A DNA stretch of 64,000 nt, from NCBI GenBank assembly GCA_943912755.1, contig CALTWF010000013.1, positions 1 to 64,000 on the forward strand, written 5' to 3'. This DNA comes from an uncultured Pseudomonas sp. GTDB taxonomy: Bacteria > Pseudomonadota > Gammaproteobacteria > Pseudomonadales > Pseudomonadaceae. Below, one piece after another: positions 24,841 to 34,161 of this stretch (positions within the stretch are counted from its first letter, which is position 1; each line of letters begins with the position of its first letter). A model generated the notes under the pieces. The model was given only the letters and a program-made list of their open reading frames with translations. It ran no database searches and was not told where the DNA came from. The translations under genes and the position numbers were made by a program.

Positions 24841-25979
24841 GCCTGCGTTACAACGAAGAACAACGCCTGCTGGCCGACAGTGCGCGGGATTTTCTCGCCG
24901 CCCGCGCACCGGTGGCCGCCCAGCGCCGGCTGCGCGACGAGGGTTCGGCCTGCGGTTTCGATGGGCAGCTGTGGCAGGACGCGGTCAACCTGGGCTGGAG
25001 CGCAATCGCCTTTCCCGAGGCCCTCGGTGGCCTGGCCTTCGGCTGCATGGGCCTGGGCCCGGTGTTCGAGGCGGTCGGTCGCAACCTGTCGGCCACGCCG
25101 CTGCTGTCCAGCGTGGTGCTCGGCGGCTCGCTGGTGCAACTGGCCGGCACTGCGGCGCAGCAGCAGCGCTGGCTGCCGGGGCTGATTGCCGGCGGCCTGC
25201 GCCTGGCCCTGGCCCTGGACGAACGGGCCCGGCATAACCCGCTGGGCACCAGCCTCAAGGCACTGGCGCAGGGCGACGGCTATCGCCTGGACGGTGACAA
25301 GTACTGGGTGGTGGATGGCGTGGGTGCCGACGCCTTGGTGATTGCCGCGCGGACCTCCGGTGTGCCCGGCGAAGCGCAGGGTATCAGCCTGTTCCTGCTG
25401 CCGGCGGATACCCCGGGCCTGGTGTGCACGGCGCTGCCGCTGATCGACTCGCGCAACAGCGCCCGGGTGCAACTGCGAGACGTGCAGGTCCCGCGTAGCG
25501 CCTTGCTCGGCGAGGAAGGGCAGGGCTGGGCGATCCTCGACGCGGTGCTCGACCGTGGCCGCGCCTGCCTGGCGGCGGAGCTGCTGGGCATCGCCGAGCA
25601 GCTGTTCCAGACCACCCTCGACTACCTCAAGACCCGCGTCCAGTTCGAGGCGCCGATCGGTTCGTTCCAGGCCCTGCAACACCGCGCGGCACGCCTGTTC
25701 GTCGACCTGGCCCTGGCGCGCAGCGCGGTCATGGCCGGGCTCGCGGCGCTGGACGATGACGGGCTCGATGCGGCGCAGCGCGGACGGCTGGTCAGCCTGG
25801 CGAAATGGAAGGCTGGCGACACCGCGATCAAGGTGGCCAACGAGGCGGTGCAGATGCATGGCGGCATCGGCGTGACCGACGAGCTGGATGTCGGCCTGTA
25901 CCTGAAGCGCGTGCGCGTGGCCCAGGCCTGTCTGGGTGACCGCGATTTCCACTGCGAGCGCTACCAGACCCTGGCCTGA
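24837..25979 (+). CDS. Acyl-CoA dehydrogenase-family subunit (short form)
   Basis: 380-residue acyl-CoA dehydrogenase fold (MSLRYNEEQRLLADSARDFL; FEAPIGSFQALQHRAARLFVD; VQMHGGIGVTDELDVGLYLKR). It lacks the GGxxEIQ-type motif, exactly as the protein at 19502 does. It is translationally coupled to 23635, so a heterotetramer of the two is likely. Confidence 0.85.
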   Translation: MSLRYNEEQRLLADSARDFLAARAPVAAQRRLRDEGSACGFDGQLWQDAVNLGWSAIAFPEALGGLAFGCMGLGPVFEAVGRNLSATPLLSSVVLGGSLVQLAGTAAQQQRWLPGLIAGGLRLALALDERARHNPLGTSLKALAQGDGYRLDGDKYWVVDGVGADALVIAARTSGVPGEAQGISLFLLPADTPGLVCTALPLIDSRNSARVQLRDVQVPRSALLGEEGQGWAILDAVLDRGRACLAAELLGIAEQLFQTTLDYLKTRVQFEAPIGSFQALQHRAARLFVDLALARSAVMAGLAALDDDGLDAAQRGRLVSLAKWKAGDTAIKVANEAVQMHGGIGVTDELDVGLYLKRVRVAQACLGDRDFHCERYQTLA

Positions 25980-25989
25980 ACGCGGTCCC

Positions 25990-26062
25990 GGTGGGAGCTG
26001 GCTTGCCAGCGATGGCTTTGTTGAATTCACCACAGCTATCGCTGGCAAGCCAGCTCCCACAA
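25990..26062. repeat. REP inverted pair
   Basis: GGTGGGAGCTGGCTTGCCAG from 25990 and ATCGCTGGCAAGCCAGCTCC from 26038 form an inverted pair in the gap between the last dehydrogenase and the CoA ligase. Confidence 0.83.
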
Positions 26063-26115
26063 GGTCACCGCCAACCCAAAAAGTTGTGTGCTGTTCCATG
26101 AGGGACACGAAAAGC

Positions 26116-27795
26116 ATGAATATCCAATCCTGGCGCAACGCCTGGCAGCAGTTGCTCGCCGAAGGCGCGCCTTTCGAAATGATCACCCCGACTCCAGGTG
26201 CCCCCCGACAATTCCGTCATGCCCCGCGCACCCTGCAGGAGGTGATCGAGGCCGGGCGCGGACACGGCGCCCGCGAGTTCATCGTCTGGCAGGACCAGCG
26301 CCTGTCCTTCGACCAGTATTTCGAGCAGGTGGACCGCCTGGCCGGGCAATTGCTGGCGCGCTTCGGCCTGCAACCCGGCGAGCGGGTGGCCATCGCCATG
26401 CGCAACCAGCCGGCCTGGCTGGTGGCCTTCGCCGCCGTGCAGCGCTGCGGCGGAGTGTGCGTGCCGCTGAACAGCTGGGGCCTGCGCGACGAACTGCTGC
26501 ACGGCGTCGAGGACAGTGGCGCCGGCCTGCTGCTGTGCGATGAGGCGCGCCTGGAGCTGCTGCGCGACGACCTTGCCACCTGCCAGCGCAGCACCATCGT
26601 GGTCGGCCTCGGCGCGCAGGTGGCGTTGCCGGAGTACTGCCTGCGCTACGAAACGCTGCTGGCCGCCGAGCCGCTGCTGGCGCCTTTGGTGGAGGTGCAG
26701 GCGGACGCCCCGGCGCTGATCCTCTACACCTCCGGCACCACCAGCCGGGCCAAGGGCGCCTTGTCCAGCCACCGCGCGGTGTGCCAGGCACTGACCGCCC
26801 TGGATTTCCAGGGGGCGTTCTGCGCGCTGAGCTCGCCCGAGCGGATCGGCAAGGTGATCGGCAGCGGCTTTGCTCCGACCACCCTGATGGCAGTGCCGCT
26901 GTTCCATGTCAGCGGCCTGCACGCGCAGTTTCTCTCGGCGCTGCGTGCCGGCCGGCGCCTGGTGCTGATGTACAAGTGGGACGTGGACAAGGCCATCGAC
27001 CTGATCCGCGATGAGCGCTGCACCCAGTTCAATGGTGCGCCGGTGATGATGCAGCAGTTGCTGGCGTCGCCACGCTTCGGCGGCGAGGCAACCCGCAGCC
27101 TGTTCGGCCTCGGCCTGGGTGGCGGGGCGTCGTCCGCGGCGCTGCTCGCGGCCATGGCCGAGCGCAAGCCGGACGTGATTGGCGGCAGTGGCTACGGCCT
27201 CACCGAAAGCAACGGCATCGGCGCCGCCATCGGTGGCGACCCCTTCCTGTACAAGCCGGCCAGTTGCGGCTGGCCGCTGCCTATCGTCGATGTGTGCATC
27301 GGCGAGCACCCCGGGGCGCCGCTGGCGAGTGGCGAGGAGGGCCTGGTCTGGCTGCGCTCGCCGACCCTGATGAGCGCCTACTGGAACCTGTCCGGGGCCA
27401 GTGCCGAGGCCCTGCGCGATGGCTGGCTGAATACCGGCGACCTCGGTTATCTCGACGACGAGGGCTTTCTCTGTATCAGCGGCAGGGTCAAGGAGCTGAT
27501 CAACCGGGGCGGCGAGAAGATCGCGGCGGCGGAGATCGAGGCCTGTATCGGCGATATGCCGGGGGTGACGGAAGTGGCGGTGTTCGCCGTGCCCGATCCG
27601 CAGCTGGGGGAGGCGGTGGCCCTGGTGGTGCAGGGATGCGAGCTGCCATCCAGCGAGGCGATCCGCGCATTCATAGCGGCGCGGCTGGCCGGATACAAGG
27701 TGCCGGCCCAAGTGTTCCGGGTGGTCGAACCATTGCCCAGGAATGCGACCGGCAAGGTGCTCAAGGACGCGTTGAAACAGCGTCTTCTGCGCTGA
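26116..27795 (+). CDS. Acyl-CoA ligase (AMP-forming)
   Basis: ANL-superfamily ligase of 559 residues that activates a carboxylic acid to its CoA ester. The P-loop-like motif is LYTSGTTSRAKGAL, followed by GSGYGLTESNG, WLNTGDLGYLDDEG, GRVKELINRGGEKIAAAEIE and the C-terminal catalytic Lys in PRNATGKVLKDAL. The start MNIQSWRNAWQQLL (26116) is preferred. An ATG 18 bp upstream in frame is possible. As the only ligase of the cluster it should load the starting substrate. The specificity residues were not decoded. Confidence 0.9.
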   Translation: MNIQSWRNAWQQLLAEGAPFEMITPTPGAPRQFRHAPRTLQEVIEAGRGHGAREFIVWQDQRLSFDQYFEQVDRLAGQLLARFGLQPGERVAIAMRNQPAWLVAFAAVQRCGGVCVPLNSWGLRDELLHGVEDSGAGLLLCDEARLELLRDDLATCQRSTIVVGLGAQVALPEYCLRYETLLAAEPLLAPLVEVQADAPALILYTSGTTSRAKGALSSHRAVCQALTALDFQGAFCALSSPERIGKVIGSGFAPTTLMAVPLFHVSGLHAQFLSALRAGRRLVLMYKWDVDKAIDLIRDERCTQFNGAPVMMQQLLASPRFGGEATRSLFGLGLGGGASSAALLAAMAERKPDVIGGSGYGLTESNGIGAAIGGDPFLYKPASCGWPLPIVDVCIGEHPGAPLASGEEGLVWLRSPTLMSAYWNLSGASAEALRDGWLNTGDLGYLDDEGFLCISGRVKELINRGGEKIAAAEIEACIGDMPGVTEVAVFAVPDPQLGEAVALVVQGCELPSSEAIRAFIAARLAGYKVPAQVFRVVEPLPRNATGKVLKDALKQRLLR

Positions 27796-27811
27796 GCCGG
27801 TCGCCGCGGTC

Positions 27812-27983
27812 CGGGTAGGAGCTGCTTTAGCTGCGAAGGACCGCGCCAGCGGTCCCGAAACCATCCCGCACGAGCCTCTGACCACGCCGCATCATGGATT
27901 CACAGTGCCCGGTCTGCTGCGTTTCTCCAGGCTCATTGGGGGGACCGCTGCGCGGTCCATCGCAGCTAAAGCAGCTCCTACCT
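27812..27983. repeat. Long REP inverted pair, third flavour
   Basis: GTAGGAGCTGCTTTAGCTGC (27815) with GGACCGCGCCAGCGGTCC downstream is mirrored by GGACCGCTGCGCGGTCC and GCAGCTAAAGCAGCTCCTAC ending near 27981. Each arm therefore has two stacked palindromes. It lies between the ligase and the DUF1329 gene. Confidence 0.8.
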
Positions 27984-28079
27984 GGACGCTGGATTCTTAG
28001 TCCCTCCGGACGATGTTTCCCCCAGCCAAACCCCAACAATGGGGCTCATCCGAAAGCCTTTACCAGCAGGAGGCAATAC

Positions 28080-29450
28080 ATGAAAACAACAAGAAGCGCC
28101 GTCATGCTCGCGGTCGCCCTGGGGGCCAGCGGCCTGGCCCTGGCCGCCGTTTCCCCGGAACAGGCCGCGCGCCTGGGCAAGGACCTGAACTGCGTCGGCG
28201 GCGAGGTCGCCGGCAATGCCGAGGGCACCATCCCGCCCTACACCGGCAAGTACCTGGGTGAAGTCCCTGGCTGGAAGCATGTGAAGTTTTCCGGCGACCA
28301 GCCGGTGGACCCCTATGCCGACGAGAAACCGATCCTGGTCATCACCGCGGCCAACATGAGCCAATACGAGGCGCACCTGACCGAAGGCCAGAAGGCCCTG
28401 CTGAAGAAATACCCGACCAGCTACAAGATGAACATCTACCCCGGCCACCGCGACTTCCGCTATCCGGACTACGTGTGCAAGCGGGTGATGTCCAATGCCC
28501 TCAACGCCAGGCTGGTGAACGATGGCCTGGGCATCGAGGGACTCGGCCAGGTGCCGTTTCCGATTCCGCAGAACGGCATGGAGGTGCTGTGGAACCACCA
28601 GTTGCCGGCCCGGGCCTGGACCGAGGAAAAGATTTCCGACCTTGCCTCGGTGCTGCCCAACGGCAGCATCGGCTGGGGCCGCGCCCATGCGCGCAACCTG
28701 TCCCAGGCCAACTCGCCGACGGTGGAGCCGAACACCGCCGACGGGGTCCAGGCCATGAGCTACAACACCACCCTCAAGCCGGCGCGGGACAACGGCGTGA
28801 TCAGCATCGCCCACGAGCCCTACAACTTCGTCACCTCGTCGCGCCAGGCCTGGTCCTATAGCCCCTCGACCCGCCGCGTGCGGCAGATGCCCGGCTACGG
28901 CTACGACCAGCCGATGATCGGCACCAACGGCACCATGACCGTCGACGAGGACCGCCTGTTCAACGGCGCGCCGGAGCGCTACACCTGGAAGCTGCTGGGC
29001 AAGCGCGAGATCTACAGCCCGGCCAATGCTTTCCGCGCCAACTCCGCCGCCTACAAGTACAGCGACATCCTCACGCCCAACCACCCCAACCCGGAGGTCA
29101 TGCGCTATGAGCTGCGCCGGGTGTGGGTGGTGGAGGCCGATCTCAAGGAAGGCTTCCGGCATGTCTATGGCAAGCGCGTGCTGTTCATCGACGAGGACAC
29201 CTGGAACGCGGTGATGGCCGACAACTACGATGCCCGCGGGCAGTTGTGGAAGCACGCCATGATCAACTACTACTACCACCCGGACATGAGCGGCTGGCAG
29301 GCCGGCTCGCAGTTCTTCATGGACCTCAATTCCGGGCAGTACACCGGCTATGGCATGACCAACGAAGCGAAGAAAGGGCCGATCCTCAACGAAGGCAAAT
29401 ACAGCCCGGACATGTACACCGCCGATGCGGCACGGGCGGTGGGGCGCTAA
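28080..29450 (+). CDS. DUF1329 family exported protein
   Basis: 456-residue protein with signal peptide MKTTRSAVMLAVALGASGLALA (RBS CAGCAGGAGGCAA). It matches the DUF1329 family by MNIYPGHRDFRYPDYVCKR, YEPYNFVTSSRQAWSYSP-type strings (here HEPYNFVTSSRQAW) and PGYGYDQP. The C-terminal part has AMINYYYHPDMSGWQAGSQF. These proteins are thought to have a LolB/outer-membrane lipoprotein-like fold and are often encoded beside catabolic clusters for hydrophobic compounds. A role in uptake or envelope handling of the substrate is inferred from position only. Confidence 0.85.
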   Translation: MKTTRSAVMLAVALGASGLALAAVSPEQAARLGKDLNCVGGEVAGNAEGTIPPYTGKYLGEVPGWKHVKFSGDQPVDPYADEKPILVITAANMSQYEAHLTEGQKALLKKYPTSYKMNIYPGHRDFRYPDYVCKRVMSNALNARLVNDGLGIEGLGQVPFPIPQNGMEVLWNHQLPARAWTEEKISDLASVLPNGSIGWGRAHARNLSQANSPTVEPNTADGVQAMSYNTTLKPARDNGVISIAHEPYNFVTSSRQAWSYSPSTRRVRQMPGYGYDQPMIGTNGTMTVDEDRLFNGAPERYTWKLLGKREIYSPANAFRANSAAYKYSDILTPNHPNPEVMRYELRRVWVVEADLKEGFRHVYGKRVLFIDEDTWNAVMADNYDARGQLWKHAMINYYYHPDMSGWQAGSQFFMDLNSGQYTGYGMTNEAKKGPILNEGKYSPDMYTADAARAVGR

Positions 29451-29477
29451 GCGCTGCCGGTCGTGCTGCTCCTCCAC

Positions 29478-29506
29478 AACCCCGGTGCCTGTCACCGGGG
29501 TTTTTG
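29478..29506 (+). terminator. Intrinsic terminator of the DUF1329 gene
   Basis: CCCCGGTG (29480-29487) and CACCGGGG (29493-29500) form a perfect 8-bp stem followed by TTTTT. It closes the catabolic cluster. Confidence 0.9.
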
Positions 29507-29702
29507 CGTGGGCCGGCTCTGGCTCACAGTCCACAGGGACATTGCTTGTAAAAATAATCACCTGTACCGCCCGCGACCTGCGAAGGCAGGATGCGTGCCC
29601 CTTTCAAGGGAGACGAAGGCGCAGGAGGCAATCTGTGCCATTGACATATGCCCGCTGCCTCTTCTTTGCGGAGCAGTCAAAAAGGACAACGCAAGGACCT
29701 CC

Positions 29703-30368
29703 ATGAGCTGGATCAAACGCATGCTCGGTCTGCAGGCACCATTGCCGGCGGCCGGCAACAGCACTCGCTTGCACAGTGCGCAACCGCCCCTGGGCCTGGC
29801 CCCGCAGCGCCTGCTGTGCCTGAACAAGCACCTTTCCCTGCTACTCACCGATAACTCGACCCTGATCCCGCCCGGCGACGAAAAAATCTGGGCCAACGGC
29901 AGCATCGACCTCGGCCAGGGCATGCGCCTGGAGCGCTTCTACCTCGACGACGAGGACTATTTCCTCCAGGTGCTGACGCACGGCAACGCCGCCAAGGACA
30001 TCGAAGACATCATCCTGTTCGGCTACCACCAGGTCATCCCGATCAGCAGCCGCGACGAACTGTTGCGCCTGACCGGCGCGCAATCGCCGGTCGGCCTGCC
30101 GACCTTCGTGCTCGACGGCATCGAGTACCAGCGCCAGTGGGGCTCGGAAGAGGGGCAGACCGAGCTGGTACCGATGCAGGAGCGGGTGCGCAACCCGGAA
30201 AGCACTTACCAGGTCGGCCACCACAGCATGCTCTACGCCCGTGACCTCGACCTGCTGGACCGCCGGGAGTTCCTGCTGTTCTCCGTCGAGGAGGACGAGA
30301 AGGGCAACGTCACGCTGTCCACCGCCATCGGCATCACCCTGCAACTCACCGATATCACTGTTATCTGA
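29703..30368 (+). CDS. yjfK: DUF2491 family protein YjfK
   Basis: Cytoplasmic protein of 221 residues beginning MSWIKRMLGLQAPLPAAGNS, with WANGSIDLGQGMRLERFYLDDEDYFLQVL in the middle (shown here as FYLDDEDYFLQVL). It matches the DUF2491/YjfK family by these strings and by its place before yjfL, yjfM and yjfC. In E. coli the genes form yjfIJKLMC; the PspA-like yjfJ and yjfI are absent from this window. Its molecular role is not known. The start is taken at 29703 because the longer frame crosses the upstream terminator. The next gene is 10 bp downstream. Confidence 0.85.
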   Translation: MSWIKRMLGLQAPLPAAGNSTRLHSAQPPLGLAPQRLLCLNKHLSLLLTDNSTLIPPGDEKIWANGSIDLGQGMRLERFYLDDEDYFLQVLTHGNAAKDIEDIILFGYHQVIPISSRDELLRLTGAQSPVGLPTFVLDGIEYQRQWGSEEGQTELVPMQERVRNPESTYQVGHHSMLYARDLDLLDRREFLLFSVEEDEKGNVTLSTAIGITLQLTDITVI

Positions 30369-30378
30369 AGGAAACACC

Positions 30379-30804
30379 ATGCTTGAAGCACTCCAGGACT
30401 CGCTCAACGCGACCGCCGTCATCGGTTTCGTCGTCTGCATCGTTGTCGCCCTAGCCCTGTTCGCCCTGTTCCAGTTCCTCTACACCCGGATCACCCCGCA
30501 CCGCGAATTCGACGAGATCCGCCGCAACAACCCGGCGGCGGCCATCGCCCTGGGTGGCTCGCTGATCGGCTTCGCCCTGCCAGCGAGCAACATCATTGCC
30601 TACAGCGTCAGCGTGGTGGATGCGGTGGTCTGGGTACTGATCGCCGCGCTCGTGCAACTGCTGGCCTTCCTCGGTACCAACCTGGTGCTCAGGGGCCTGT
30701 CGCAACGCATCGTCGACCGCGAGCTGGGCGCGGCCATCTATGCCGCCGCCGTGGCCATCAGCGTCGGCCTGCTCAACTCGGCCTGCATGACCCCGTCGGT
30801 CTGA
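30379..30804 (+). CDS. yjfL: DUF350 inner-membrane protein YjfL
   Basis: 141-residue polytopic protein with four predicted membrane helices: VIGFVVCIVVALALFALF, AIALGGSLIGFALPASNII, VWVLIAALVQLLAFLG and AIYAAAVAISVGLLNSA. The short duplicated-helix layout and GGSLIGFALP motif match DUF350. RBS AAGGAAACACC. It is the membrane partner within the yjf operon; activity unknown. Confidence 0.9.
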   Translation: MLEALQDSLNATAVIGFVVCIVVALALFALFQFLYTRITPHREFDEIRRNNPAAAIALGGSLIGFALPASNIIAYSVSVVDAVVWVLIAALVQLLAFLGTNLVLRGLSQRIVDRELGAAIYAAAVAISVGLLNSACMTPSV

Positions 30805-30820
30805 GCGCAAGGAGAACGCC

Positions 30821-31597
30821 ATGAGACCCCGTAGTTCCAAGCTCCTGCTGCTCGGCGCCGTGCCCCTGGCCATCAGCGGTTGCAGCGATTCTGAGCAGCA
30901 TGTCACCTACACCGTGCAGCACAACTTCAAGGGCGTGCCAGCCTGTGCCGCGGCGAGGGTCCCGGTGGACCTGTGTTCCGAAGCCTATTTCCAGGCCATG
31001 ATCGATCACCATCGCGTTGCCCCGATCTACGACGACCAGGCCGCGTGCGATGCCGATTTCGTCGAGGGTTACTGCCAGCTCACGTCCGATGGCAAGTACA
31101 TGCCGAGCATGGCCGGTTTCGAACTGGCCACGTCCGGTGAACTGCCCAGGTCCCAGTTCGAGCAGGCCGAGCTGCACGCCCAGCAGCATGCGGCGCGTTT
31201 CGGCGGGACCGAGAGGGTGGCCACCGGGATCCTGGCCGGCGTGCTGATCGGCAACGCCATGAGCAGCCGCAGCGCGCCGCGCTACCGCTCGCGGCCGATC
31301 TACCAGAACCGCGATTCCCGTGGCATCTACCAGGCCTCGACGCTGGCCCGGCAGATCGAGCAGGGCAAGACCTTCAGTCGCGCGATCCAGCCGCCGCGCA
31401 ACCAGGAGCGCGATGAGCAGACCAGTGGCTCGGGCGGCTACGGTTCTGGAGGTTCGTCGCGTTCGGGTAGTGCTTCGACCTTCCGCTCGGGAACCAACGG
31501 CTCCAGCATCAGCTCCAGCCTGTCCCGCGGCGGCTTCGGCCAGCAGGCCACGGCGCGCAGCGGCTGGGGCGGCAAGAGCTCCGGCGTCGGCGGCTGA
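30821..31597 (+). CDS. yjfM: DUF1190 lipoprotein YjfM/YgiB
   Basis: 258 residues. The signal peptide MRPRSSKLLLLGAVPLAISGC ends in a lipobox (ISGC), so an envelope-anchored lipoprotein is predicted. The DUF1190 core follows with several Cys (VPACAAARVPVDLCSEAY, DDQAACDADFVEGYCQL). The C-terminal third is low-complexity Ser/Gly/Arg. RBS AAGGAGAACG. In E. coli YgiB and YjfM are always next to a glutathionylspermidine-synthase-like YgiC/YjfC, as here. Confidence 0.88.
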   Translation: MRPRSSKLLLLGAVPLAISGCSDSEQHVTYTVQHNFKGVPACAAARVPVDLCSEAYFQAMIDHHRVAPIYDDQAACDADFVEGYCQLTSDGKYMPSMAGFELATSGELPRSQFEQAELHAQQHAARFGGTERVATGILAGVLIGNAMSSRSAPRYRSRPIYQNRDSRGIYQASTLARQIEQGKTFSRAIQPPRNQERDEQTSGSGGYGSGGSSRSGSASTFRSGTNGSSISSSLSRGGFGQQATARSGWGGKSSGVGG

Positions 31598-31609
31598 GGG
31601 CCGGATGCA

Positions 31610-32764
31610 ATGAAAAAGATCAGCATCGAGGAACGTCCGCACTGGCAGCGCATCGTCGAAAGCCAGGGTTTCGATTTCCACACCATCGACGGTGAGCGCT
31701 ACTGGGACGAGCGGGGCTACTACCAGTTCAGCGAGGCGCAGATCAGCCGCGACCTCGAAGCACCGACCGCGGAAATCCACCAGCTGTGCCTGGACATGGT
31801 GGAGCGGGTGGTCGCCAGCGAGGAACTGCTGACCCGCCTGGCGATTCCGGCGGCGTTCTTCGATCTGGTCCGTGACTCGTGGCGCCAGGGCCATCCGCAT
31901 CTGTACGGGCGCTTCGACTTCATCTACGACGGCACTGGCCCGGCCAAGTGCATCGAAGCCAACTACGACACCCCCACCAGCCTGCTGGAGGCCGGGTCGG
32001 CGCAACTGCTCTGGCTGGAAAGCGGCATCGCTGCCGGCCTCCTGCCGGCACATGCGAGCCAGTTCAACACCATCGCCGAGGACCTGGTGCAGGCGTTTTC
32101 CGCCTTTCCCGCCGATGCGCCGTTTCATTTCTCGGCTATGTCCGGGTCGCGGGAAGACCGGGGCACCACCGACTTCCTGCGGCGCATGGCCGCCCATGCC
32201 GGGATCGATACACGGCACATCGATATCGAGGATATCGGCCTGCAGAACGGGCGCTTCGTCGACCTGGACGGCCAGTGGATCCAGCGCCTGTTCAAGCTGC
32301 ATGCCTGGGAGCACATCTTCCACGAACCCTTCGGCAAGGCGGTGCCCGGCTGCGATACCCAGTTCGTCGAGCCGGCATGGAAGTCGATCATCAGCAACAA
32401 GGGCGTGCTGGCCCTGCTCTGGGAGTACAACCAGGGCCACCCGAACCTGCTGCCGACCTATCTCGACCGCGCGCCGCAACAGCCGGTGGCGCCGGGCTGG
32501 GTACGCAAGCCGTACTTCTCCCGCGAGGGCGCCAATATCGCCCTGCGCACCCGCGACGGCCAGTTGCTCGAAGAAGACGGGCCCTATACCGACGCGCCGT
32601 ACATCCTCCAGGAGTTGGCGCCGCTGCCACGCTTTGGCGACAGCTACACCCTGGTCGGCTCCTGGGTGATTGGCGACCTGGCCTCGGGCATCGGCATTCG
32701 CGAGGACGACAGCCTGATCACCAAGGACACCAGCCGCTTTCTGCCCCACGTCGTCCTCGATTGA
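31610..32764 (+). CDS. yjfC: Glutathionylspermidine synthase-like ATP-grasp protein YjfC
   Basis: 384 residues, matching YjfC/YgiC in length. It starts MKKISIEERPHWQRIVESQG. The pre-ATP-grasp region YGRFDFIYDGTGPAKCIEANYDTPTSL contains the conserved E-N-D triad used for Mg-ATP. Further conserved strings are LHAWEHIFHEPFG and YVLQELAPLP-type (here YILQELAPLP). It lacks the amidase half of E. coli Gss, as family members do. It is thought to ligate an amine to a peptide carboxylate; the true substrate is unknown. Confidence 0.9.
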   Translation: MKKISIEERPHWQRIVESQGFDFHTIDGERYWDERGYYQFSEAQISRDLEAPTAEIHQLCLDMVERVVASEELLTRLAIPAAFFDLVRDSWRQGHPHLYGRFDFIYDGTGPAKCIEANYDTPTSLLEAGSAQLLWLESGIAAGLLPAHASQFNTIAEDLVQAFSAFPADAPFHFSAMSGSREDRGTTDFLRRMAAHAGIDTRHIDIEDIGLQNGRFVDLDGQWIQRLFKLHAWEHIFHEPFGKAVPGCDTQFVEPAWKSIISNKGVLALLWEYNQGHPNLLPTYLDRAPQQPVAPGWVRKPYFSREGANIALRTRDGQLLEEDGPYTDAPYILQELAPLPRFGDSYTLVGSWVIGDLASGIGIREDDSLITKDTSRFLPHVVLD

Positions 32765-32844
32765 GACACAACCTGCCGTTGGCGCTTGTCGCTATGCGCC
32801 GGCCCCTCTAGGATCGGTGCTTTCGCCATCACGAGGGCAAACTG

Positions 32845-33939
32845 TTGGACTCATTGACCCAGGCGGTTCTGGGCGGCGCCATCCAGGGGGCGCTGCTGGG
32901 CAAGGTACAAGGCCGTCGTTCATTGCTGTACGGGGCCGCGTTGGCGACCTTGCCGGATCTGGACGTGATGATCCGCTACGCCGACCCGGTGTCGTCCATG
33001 ACCTATCACCGGGGTTTCTCCCATTCCCTGTTCGTCCTCAGCGGCCTTGCCCTGCTGCTGACCTGGCTGACCCTGCTGGTGGTGCGCCGGCGCCGGCCCG
33101 ACGCCGGCTACAGTGGCCCGCGACTGTTCCTGACGCTATGGCTGGTGCTGATCACCCATCCGTTGCTGGATGCCTTCACCGTCTACGGCACCCAGCTGTT
33201 CTGGCCGCTGCAACCTGTCCCGCAGAGCTGGGCAGCGGTGTTCATCATCGATCCGCTGTACACCGTGCCGCTGTTGCTGGGTGTGCTCTACGCCGCGTTC
33301 AAGGGTTTCGCCGGGCGGGCAACGCTGCTGCTGGGCGGTTTGCTGCTGGCGAGCACCGCGTACCTGGGTTTCGGCCTGCTCTCGAAGAATCTTGCCGAAC
33401 AGCGTTTCCATGCCGCGTTGCGCGCGCAGCAGATCGACGTGACGCAACTGCGCGCGGTGCCCATGCCGTTCAACACCCTGCTCTGGCGGGTGATCGCGAA
33501 AACCCCGGATGGTCACTACTACGAAGGCGTCAGCGGCCTGTTCGACGACGACCCGTCGGAATGGCTGCGCCAACCGCTGAACCTGGATGCCGCCAAGGTG
33601 CTGGAAGGCTCGCCGCTGTACGAGCGCCTGCGCTGGTTCACCGGTGACTGGCTGCGCTACGACGTGGTTGGCGATGCGCTGGTGGTCACTGACCTGCGCA
33701 TGGGCATTCCCGGCAACTACACCTTCCGTTTCCGCATGGCCGGCTGTGACGGGCAGGGGCGCTGGCAGGCGGAGATGCCGGCTCGCTGGCCGGGCACCGG
33801 GGTGGACTCGATGCGCGATAGCGAGGCGCTGACGCTGATCATGACGCGGATATTCCAGCAACGGCCGGGGTTGCCGCTGGAGGCATGGAGTACTCGCTAC
33901 CTGGGCAGCGACGCTACTGCGGGTGGCTGTGCTGACTGA
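32845..33939 (+). CDS. DUF457 metal-dependent hydrolase, inner membrane (YdjM-like)
   Basis: 364 residues starting at TTG (32845), with GAGGG 8 nt upstream. The N-terminal half has MDSLTQAVLGGAIQGALLGK and the His/Asp pattern ATLPDLDVMI, YHRGFSHSL and LITHPLLDAFTVYG, the signature of the YbcI/YdjM-type family, with four to five membrane helices. The C-terminal half after about residue 190 is soluble and probably periplasmic. The enzymatic reaction of this family has not been established. Confidence 0.87.
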   Translation: MDSLTQAVLGGAIQGALLGKVQGRRSLLYGAALATLPDLDVMIRYADPVSSMTYHRGFSHSLFVLSGLALLLTWLTLLVVRRRRPDAGYSGPRLFLTLWLVLITHPLLDAFTVYGTQLFWPLQPVPQSWAAVFIIDPLYTVPLLLGVLYAAFKGFAGRATLLLGGLLLASTAYLGFGLLSKNLAEQRFHAALRAQQIDVTQLRAVPMPFNTLLWRVIAKTPDGHYYEGVSGLFDDDPSEWLRQPLNLDAAKVLEGSPLYERLRWFTGDWLRYDVVGDALVVTDLRMGIPGNYTFRFRMAGCDGQGRWQAEMPARWPGTGVDSMRDSEALTLIMTRIFQQRPGLPLEAWSTRYLGSDATAGGCAD

Positions 33940-34161
33940 GCATGGGGCGCCTGCCAGGAAATCGCATCGAGGCTGACAGGTGCATGCCGATAGATTTTCA
34001 GCGTCCTCCAGATCGAGCGCCGCGCGGGCGGCGCTCGATTTCATGAACGCTGCAAGAATCAAGGCAAGCGCATGGCAGCCTTGATGCGATTTCCAGACAG
34101 GCGCCCATGCTGAAAAGGTCTGAAGATACCTATGCCGACCGAGCCGACCCCAACCAGACCG

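Noticed and set aside
27894..28079. Upstream extension of the DUF1329 gene
   Set aside because: The added residues come from the REP region, and the ATG at 28080 has a strong ribosome-binding site and begins a signal peptide.
29641..29670. TTGACA at 29641 as a -35 box for yjfK
   Set aside because: No acceptable -10 hexamer is found at 16-18 bp, so no promoter is called.
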